NCBI GenBank assembly: GCA_030789695.1
Contig: CM061133.1
Location: 92,789,248-92,853,247 of the forward strand
DNA length: 64,000 bases
Source: Scilla litardierei
Lineage: Eukaryota; Streptophyta; Magnoliopsida; Asparagales; Asparagaceae
Direction: 5' to 3'
Shown here: in pieces, positions 57,613-64,000 of the stretch
How positions within the stretch are numbered: position 1 is the first letter of the stretch
Layout of the letters: each line of letters begins with the position of its first letter
The notes under the pieces: model-generated
The model's database searches: none
What the model saw: the letters and a program-made list of their open reading frames with translations, nothing else
What the model was told of the DNA's origin: nothing
Position numbers and translations under genes: made by a program

Positions 57613-59619
57613 CCACCACCACCCCCACCTCCACCTCAGGACGGAGATGGCACAGCACCACCAGCTTAGGCACACCCTTGATGCCATTGATATTTTTTGC
57701 CGTTATGCTGCCCATTCTCTGCTTGGTCCTGATGATTTTTGCCACCCCCTCCTTCCATCACTATTTTTGTCCACCTTTTGATCATATCATTCTAAATCCT
57801 TTTTCGAGAGAGAGGGAGAGTATTTTTGGTGACACACACATATCTGCATCACTCTTATCCTTGCATGCATCACATCCGCATCATATTTTCATTTTTATTT
57901 TTTTATTTCTTTTTATCATGCATGCATACCCACCCCCCCACCCATTACCCATCTCTCGGTGTGCCACACTTCGCACATTGAGGACACTGTGCACTTTAGC
58001 TTGGGGGAGTGAGTTCTCACACTTTTCGCTTTTATCACTTTTATTTTTAGTTTTTTCACGTTTTTCCACTTTTGCACGCATTTTTCATCACGTTTTTTCT
58101 TTTTTACCATGCATCAAGTTTTTCTTATTTTCTTTGTGTGCTGCATTGTAAATAGTTTTTATTTTTCTTTTGTCTTTATTTCTTTCATCTCCTGTTAGAG
58201 ATGACTTTTCTGTGATGTTGATGACGTGGTGTTAGCTTTTCTCTATATGCATGCTATATTTGTCGTGTCATAGCTTTTTTTTATTTCTGATATCATATGC
58301 TATGTTCTGCCTCGCATTTAGAAATAGTAACCCACTCTCTTTTGGTGTATGAAAATGGATGAAATTCTATTATTAGCTGATGTCTGATGATCCATATGTA
58401 TGCTATCGTAGAAAACACACCAAGATTCACGCATTGATTGCTTATATCTGGAGTACTGCTTTCTTTTCTCATATCACTTCTTATTGCATGATTTGTACGC
58501 TTCACTTCGGGTTGATTGAATTGTTGCTAGCAATGATAAATCTGGTTTAGTTTACTTTTTGAGATTAAACTGAGTAGATTATATTACCCTGCTGAAGTTG
58601 TCATGCACGTCATATAGAGTGAACTGAGAGATACATTTATTTCTTCCTCCACATATCTTGAACATTATTTCTCTATTTTAAATTCATTGGTGAATCTCCC
58701 CTTAGCAATTCTATTATTGGCATTCCCTCGTTATTAAAATCACATGCTCCAAATTCCCCAAAACCCAAAGAAAAAAATACATGTATATCCTTCTCTTTGA
58801 TTTGGGATCATTTGTGTATATATGCCATTCAAAAAAAAGAAAAAAGAAAAAAGATAAAGAAAAAGAAAAGAAAAAGGAAAAAGATTTGAGAATAAGTGAA
58901 GAAAAGAGAAAAGAAGTTCGAAAACGATCCCATCTCATATACGTTGTCTCTTTCTTCCATCTTTTGCTTTTATTTTTGTTTTCTTTGACTTTTGGAGCTT
59001 CATAAGAAACGGTGATGTAAATATTGTTTTGTATATGCCACCACGCTTATAGATAAGCTTGGGGGAGATAATCCAATGATGTGTGAGAGAGTGACTACTT
59101 GACGCTGCATGACAACCTAGGCTAAGTAATATTTTATACGCGGTGAGATTGCTAAAGTTTCACGAAATCCAGAAATCTACGCTTAGCATTCATTTCATGA
59201 AAACCACTCTTTTTCTATTCTTTCTACTCTATCGTGTGATAACTCTTATACTCCATATAGAAGGCATTCAATTGAAAAGTGTGTGATTTACGATATTGTA
59301 TACCACTTTAGATGCTTCAGACGATGTTAATCTTAGAATTATTCCATTTTTTTGTGCTATACTGATATTCTTGGGTTTTCTATTCCAAATGCACCATTAT
59401 ACTATGATATCAAAATAAAAGTCTTTGGCACGTGGTTTATATTCGATGCATGCTATATGAGTAAGCGAAACCCACGTCCTGAGAAAAATGATCTAGCAAC
59501 TTTCCTCTTCATTTCTATTTTGTTTTTCGTTTTACGTTTTACGCCTTTCCGCCGTTTTCTTTATCTTTATCCACCGGGTTCGCTTTTTACTTATCTTCCT
59601 CGAGGACGAGTAAGAGGTA
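57613..59619 (+). other. 3' non-coding region of Athila-2 with two polypurine-like copies
   Basis: T-rich, no gene. TTTAGCTTGGGGGAGTGAG (57996-58014) and ATAAGCTTGGGGGAGATAA (about 59053-59071) repeat the polypurine signature. An A/G-rich run lies at 58828-58920. The frames at 57881-58151 and 58714-58938 come from these runs. Confidence 0.65.
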
Positions 59620-59633
59620 AGCTTGTGGGATTT
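59620..59633 (+). promoter_or_regulatory. Polypurine tract of Athila-2
   Basis: AAGCTTGTGGGATTT directly before the 3' LTR, preceded by CTCGAGGACGAGTAAGAGG. One T interrupts the G-run. Confidence 0.75.
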
Positions 59634-61456
59634 TGATCACTCTGTATTTTACACCTTTTTTCTGCATGTTTGCATGCCATTTAGATCGCTCAAATCGTGT
59701 TTTTCAAGTTTATTCGACAATATTACGATGCTTTTCACGATTTGTTGTTTTTGTCGTATTTCAGGAGATTTGGAGTGATTTGGAGTGATTCTGAGATGCA
59801 CCCACTCCGGAGTGTCACCGACGACTCTCTTGAGGGGTATTTTGCGATTGGAGAGGAGTGGAAGAGGAAAGAACGTCGTAGGAGCGACGAGGAGGCAAAA
59901 ACATGAAGAATGGGCATTTTCAGCATGCCACTCGGCCGAGTGAAGGAGTCACTCGGCCGAGCATAGACATCCCGCTCGGCCGGCCAGATCGGACACGCAA
60001 CAGAGCCAATATCAGCGTGCACTCGGCCGAGCATCGCCATACCACTCGGCCGAGCACCGAGTCATCCCTCACCCGAGTGGAGCCAAGACGACGGCAACCA
60101 AAAACGTCCAACTCTCTGGAATCCGTCAGTCAGGCCAAAAGACCGACTCGGCCGAGTGACGAAAGACCGTCCGCCCGAGTGAAGAATGACCACCGACCGA
60201 GTGAAGAAAAGTCACTCGGCCGAGTGACTCCCGAGGAGATGACCCCCAAGACCCCCAACTCTCTGGAATCTGTCAGGGTCTATCACTCGGCCGAGTGACA
60301 TTTGTCACTCGGCCGCGTGAGCCGCGCTGCCTGTAGCGAACTGTGATTTTGAGGCTGCGCATGGGCATTTTCGTCAGGATTTTTTGGGCGATTTTGGGGG
60401 TATTTAACCCCAGTTTTTAACCTAGTTTGGAGAGCTTTTTCAGAATTTTTTGCAGCCTTTTTAGATTAACTTTTTAGGAATTAGATTTAGCTTTTAGGGA
60501 GGAGAGAAAAGTGATAATTTTTTGGATGCTACCTTGTTCTTCATTGGTTTGTCTCTCTCTCCCTCAAAAACTCCATTTTTATTGATTTATTGAATATAGC
60601 TATGAATTCCATTCATTTTACTTGTGAATTTCTATTGAATTTGATGATGAATTGTGAGTAGTTTCATCGTCTTAGGGCGTAGTGATGAACCCTACGAACC
60701 ATATTTCTAATTTGTGATGAATTGGTGAAATTATTGCTAGAATTGATTAGGGTTAGTTTGGGATTGATTTAATACGAATAGCTAGGGATTCATACTGATT
60801 GGGATTTGCAAGAGATTGGATCCCAACTCGATAGGAAGCCCTAGAAATTTGAATTGGGTTGTAATTGGATTTCTCCGGAATCGGTTTGCAAGAGATTGGA
60901 CCGAAACTAGGGTTTTCGATTGTAATTCTATACCAATACCCATTTGCAAGAGATTGGACGGGTAGGAACTATCCCAACCTAGGTCGTAGCTCAAGTTTGT
61001 ACGAGAGTGGGCTCGAGATACGATTGAACGATGATGTTGTTCTTCACGCTAGTTTGCCTAGGTTAGGGTTTGCAAGAGATTGGGCCCTACCCTAGGTTTG
61101 CTATAGACCGGCAATAGCGCGGGAGCGTGAGCTTGGTTCTACATTTAGTTGCAACTAGTTCACTCGAATTTCAAGTCTAGCAATTGTGAAACCTACGAAT
61201 CACAATGATGAGATACGGCGAGTAGCGGGGATTCCCTACCCCTAGGCGTCTTTATTAATTTGTTATTTATTTTATACGATAGAATGACTGTGACCGCATT
61301 ACTGTGAACGTTTCTCGACTTTTCTTATAGCCAGGTGATTGAAGAAGACACTGTTATTAGGCCTCCCTGTGTTCGATACCCGCTCACCGCTACACCGTGT
61401 GCTTGCGGTAAGACTACAGTGTCATCGCTCCGGGACGTGTATCCGGGGCGCGATCA
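59634..61456 (+). repeat. 3' LTR of Athila-2
   Basis: 1823 bp, colinear with 40431-42255. The third hairpin stem has TACCCAT against ACGGGTA (one broken pair) and the fourth has CTCAAGT with TTGTACGAGAGTGG; the others keep pairing. Confidence 0.92.
60794..61130 (+). ncRNA. GAGA hairpin array in the Athila-2 3' LTR
   Basis: Same five hairpins and the CGC-GAGA-GCG member as in the 5' LTR, with a few mutations. Putative cis-acting RNA structure. Confidence 0.75.
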
Positions 61457-61461
61457 ATCTA
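61457..61461. other. Right target site duplication of Athila-2 (ATCTA)
   Basis: ATCTA against ATCCA at 40426-40430. Confidence 0.78.
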
Positions 61462-62263
61462 CAGGGTCGAGGACGTCGACAAATTATCCAGCAAGTTTGA
61501 CTTGCTGTCTACCCAGATCTCTGCATTGATGGTAGGCACCGGTGGCACTGGTACACAACAGATTGCTGCGGTGGAATCCGACGTCTTTGGAGAATTCGAC
61601 GGTGGTGACATTTCCCCACCGTTGGATCAGGCGAGCACATTATTTTATAATCCTACGGGGAATGCGCCTTTTCCACCACGAACTAGCTCCAACCCGGCCT
61701 ACTCTCCAAACAACCGGAATCATCCAAACCTTAGCTACCAGGCCCCATATTTACAGCCGACTCAGCAGCAACAACAGCAGATATATCAGCCGACAAGGCT
61801 TCAGCAGCAGTTTCAGCAGCAGCAATTTCAGCAGCAACAACCTCCACAACAGGAATCAGTAGCCCACCCAGCAACAATATGGCCAGCAGAGGGCCATCTC
61901 TCCGGTTGAGTCCCTCTTGACTCAATACATCGCCAACCAGGAGAAGATAAATCTGAAGCTGGAGATGGCACAAAGATTTCTCACTGATCAGGTGACCCAG
62001 CTAGGGTTACAAGTGGCGACCCTTCAGAGGCCGCAAAATCTATTACCGCCACAGCCTGAAGTGAACCCAAGGGGGTAAATCGGACCTTGGAGCTCACGCA
62101 TGAGCATGAGAACGTGTCCGCCATCGTCTTGAGGAGCGGAACGCAAATCCCAACAAGAGTACCCCCCCAAGAATCCGAAAGCACCGTTGGTCGTGGAACG
62201 ACCAATTGAAAAATTAAATGACGACGGTGCTTCGTCGCCAAAGCCAACTACTCCGGAGGGAGT
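61457..62263 (+). pseudogene. Athila-1 gag, C-terminal part
   Basis: Removing Athila-2 with one duplication copy lets the frame from 40425 run on (GIYRVEDVDKLSSKFD). It includes a predicted coiled-coil-like segment, then a Pro/Asn part and a Gln-rich stretch (about 61757-61860, LQQQFQQQQFQQQQ). Frameshifts occur after about 61860 and near 62075 (PQPEVNPRG then stop); the start of the protease-side part follows (LRSGTQIPTRVPPQ in another frame, about 62130). Athila-3 cuts it at 62263. Confidence 0.78.
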
Positions 62264-62569
62264 TGATCGGTACATATTTTACACCTTTTTTCTGCATATT
62301 TGCATGCCATTTCGGTTGCTCATATTGCATTTTTCACGATTATTCGATGATATTGTGCTACTTTTCACTATTTCTTGTTTTTGTCGGATTTCAGGAAATA
62401 TGAGCAATTGGGAGCAAAAAATGAGCTTAAAGGACTTGCACACGTAATGGAGCATCGCTCATGGACTTATTGAGGACCTATTAGCGATAGAAGACGAGTG
62501 GAAGAAGAAAGAACGTCGTAGGAGCGACGAGGAAGCGAAATGATGAAGATTGGGCATTTTCAGCATGCC

Positions 62570-63155
62570 ACTCAGCCGAGTGAAGGAGTCACTCGGCCGA
62601 GCAAAGAAGCCCACTCGGCCGGCCAGATCGGACACGCAATTACTTGAAGATTAGTGTGCACTCGGCCGATTGACGACATACCACTCGGCCGAGTATGGAG
62701 ACACCACTCGCCCGAGTGGCACACGAACGACGGCATCCAAAAAGACCAGACTTATTGTAATCCGTCAGTCGACTACGAGCTCTGACTCGGCCGAGTACCA
62801 AAATCCCCTCTGCCGAGTGACATTTGCCGCTCGGCCGAGTGATGCCGAGGACACGCAGCGCCCAGATTTTCAGACAGCCTCCCACTCTTTTGAAATCTGC
62901 TATCATTCCAGATGTTAAAGTATTTTTTCTCATATTCTTTATGGATAGTAGACTTCGTGACGGTTCCAACGCCGCCAAGAACGCGTCAGTCGGAGGTCGG
63001 ATGAAATCTGGGGAATTTCTGCAAGTCGATGCTGCAGTGCTGGAATTCGCATGTCAGTGTCCAGTTTTTGCCAGTTTTTGACAGAGTGCTGTTCTCTGGA
63101 AATTTTGCAGGAATTCCCACTTGGCCGAGTGAGCTTTCCACTCGGCCGAGTCGCG
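62570..63155. promoter_or_regulatory. CTCGGCCGAG array in U3 of Athila-3
   Basis: About six perfect CTCGGCCGAG and several altered copies (CTCAGCCGAG, CTCGCCCGAG, CTTGGCCGAG), upstream of the TATA-like box. Confidence 0.82.
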
Positions 63156-63619
63156 ACTGGCACAGAACTTAAGTTAGGCGCAGAACTTATTTTGGGCGCG
63201 GGTTTCAGAGGGTTTTTAGGGGCTGTTTGCAAGGGTTTTTTGGGGGCTATTTAAGGGGTTTGTAGCCATCATTAGGGGAGGTTCCCATGATGTTTTCTTA
63301 GGATTATTTTAGAGGTTAGGCCATGCCCTATGCCCCCTCTTGGATCAAAAAGCTTGTATTTGGATTGGAATTCTTCATCAAAGCTAAGTATTTCTATTCT
63401 TATTATTTGAATCTTTGATTTGCTATCTTTTTATATGCAAGCAATGGTTTTTATCGATTCTCATATCGGTATTGCTATGCTTGAGTAGATTTGTTGTTCT
63501 AGGGCTTGGGGATGAACCCTATGGATCTAATTTCAGATTTGTGATGAATGAATTTCTAAATTGCTAGGATTGCTAGGAGGTTAGGTTGTGATCGATTTAT
63601 TACGGATAGCTAGGGATTT

Positions 63620-63935
63620 CCATCGATTGGGGTTTGCAAGAGATTGGATTCTAATCGATGGGAAGGCCTAGATATTCGATTTAGGTTTATAATCGAGATT
63701 CTCTAGACTTGGTTTCCAAGAGATTAGACCAAAGCTAGGATTTTTATTATAAATCTATACCCATATTCGTTTGCAAGAGATTGGATGAATATGAACTATC
63801 ATAACCTAGAACGTAACTCGAGTTTGCACGAGAGGGGGCTCGAGGGGCGATTGAACGATGATGTTGATCCTAATGCTAGTGGCTTAGGCTAGGGTTTGCA
63901 AGAGATTGGGCCCTATCCTAGGGTTGCTATAGACC
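63620..63935 (+). ncRNA. GAGA hairpin array in the Athila-3 leader
   Basis: Outer arms: 63620-63633/63648-63661 (14 bp, three G-T wobbles, no mismatch), 63709-63713/63728-63732, 63762-63770/63785-63793 (9 bp), 63817-63823/63838-63844, 63883-63895/63910-63922. Apical sequences are TTGCAAGAGATTGG in three, TTCCAAGAGATTAG in the second and TTGCACGAGAGGGG in the fourth. Putative cis-acting RNA structure. Confidence 0.78.
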
Positions 63936-64000
63936 GGCAATAGCGCGAGAGCGTGAGCTTGGTTCTATATTCAGTTACGACTAGTTCACCTCAACGCAAG

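Larger units (their letters stand above)
40431..61456 (+). mobile_element. Athila-2: non-autonomous Athila-type element
   Basis: LTRs 40431-42255 and 59634-61456 differ by roughly 2%. Inside are a TGGCGCC primer site, gag-protease (42397-45156), the LARD insertion (45275-54473), a promoter-like region with palindromes (54698-55054), an ATHILA-family ORF (55589-57612) and a long 3' region with a polypurine tract. No RT, RNase H or integrase is present. Confidence 0.9.
37868..64000 (+). mobile_element. Athila-1: outermost Athila-type element, twice interrupted
   Basis: LTR (37868-39459), TGGCGCC primer site, gag start (39637-40430), then Athila-2 (40431-61456), the rest of gag (61457-62263) and the Athila-3 LTR (62264 on). 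The joined gag reading runs in frame across the Athila-2 site, showing that this gag was open there when Athila-2 arrived. The right part lies outside the window. Confidence 0.85.
62264..64000 (+). repeat. Athila-3: LTR of a third Athila-type element, cut by the window end
   Basis: It starts TGATCGG and is colinear with the Athila-2 LTR but clearly diverged: T-rich start with TTTCAG ending at 62394, CTCGGCCGAG array (62570-63155), CTATTTAAGG (about 63247), hairpin array (63620-63935). The left flank is GGAGT (62259-62263). Whether an internal region follows cannot be seen. Confidence 0.85.

Overview
The window is plant nuclear DNA made almost entirely of nested retrotransposons. I see no convincing host gene, rRNA, tRNA or CRISPR array. 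The evidence for a plant is: Ty1-copia gag-pol relics with tRNA-iMet type primer sites, Athila-type Ty3 elements whose primer site begins TGGCGCC, a Tat-type antisense ORF, a SIRE-type copia element and plant L1-type LINEs with a zf-RVT domain. The density of nesting suggests a pericentromeric or other heterochromatic region. The species cannot be told from the sequence.

Layout. 1-7407: a Ty1-copia element (Copia-1) with a very long structured leader, a broken gag-pol and almost identical LTRs; it lies in a Tat-type antisense ORF (7408-8947, minus) that is followed by a probable Tat LTR (9088 to about 10005). 10006-12370: AT-rich DNA with a short tandem array. 12370-15208: a truncated Tnt1/Tork-like copia element on the minus strand (Copia-2). 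15209-21285: a non-autonomous Athila-like element (G1) with 1.4-kb LTRs and a perfect CCACG target duplication. 21443-24231: a solo LTR with an ACCCT duplication. 24237-26600: spacer, then a minisatellite mixed with GT/CT microsatellites and a G-quadruplex motif. 26608-37867: a SIRE-type copia element on the minus strand, split by two head-to-tail LINE copies (29045-33036). 37868 to the end: Athila-1, whose gag is interrupted by Athila-2 (40431-61456) and again by a third LTR, Athila-3 (62264 to the end). Athila-2 is itself interrupted by a 9.2-kb coding-free element (LARD, 45275-54473) with 2.88-kb LTRs and a perfect ATTAG duplication. LTR divergence agrees with the nesting: about 0.7% in the LARD and roughly 2% in its host Athila-2 (counted by eye).

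How the parts work. No Ty3 reverse transcriptase or integrase is visible, so the Athila-like elements look non-autonomous (gag-protease plus an ATHILA-family ORF) and would need enzymes from elsewhere. Several families share a design: an array of short self-complementary motifs, different in each family, directly upstream of the LTR TATA box, and in two unrelated families a second such array upstream of the extra 3' ORF.

The most interesting signal is in the Athila LTR leaders. Five tandem hairpins share a 14-nt apical element, TTGCAAGAGATTGG, which itself folds as CAA-GAGA-TTG (a GNRA tetraloop on a 3-bp stem). The outer stems differ from hairpin to hairpin and covary between Athila-2 and Athila-3. 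Athila-1 carries related GGGA-capped hairpins. I read this as an RNA module, possibly for packaging or dimerisation, and I know of no description of it.
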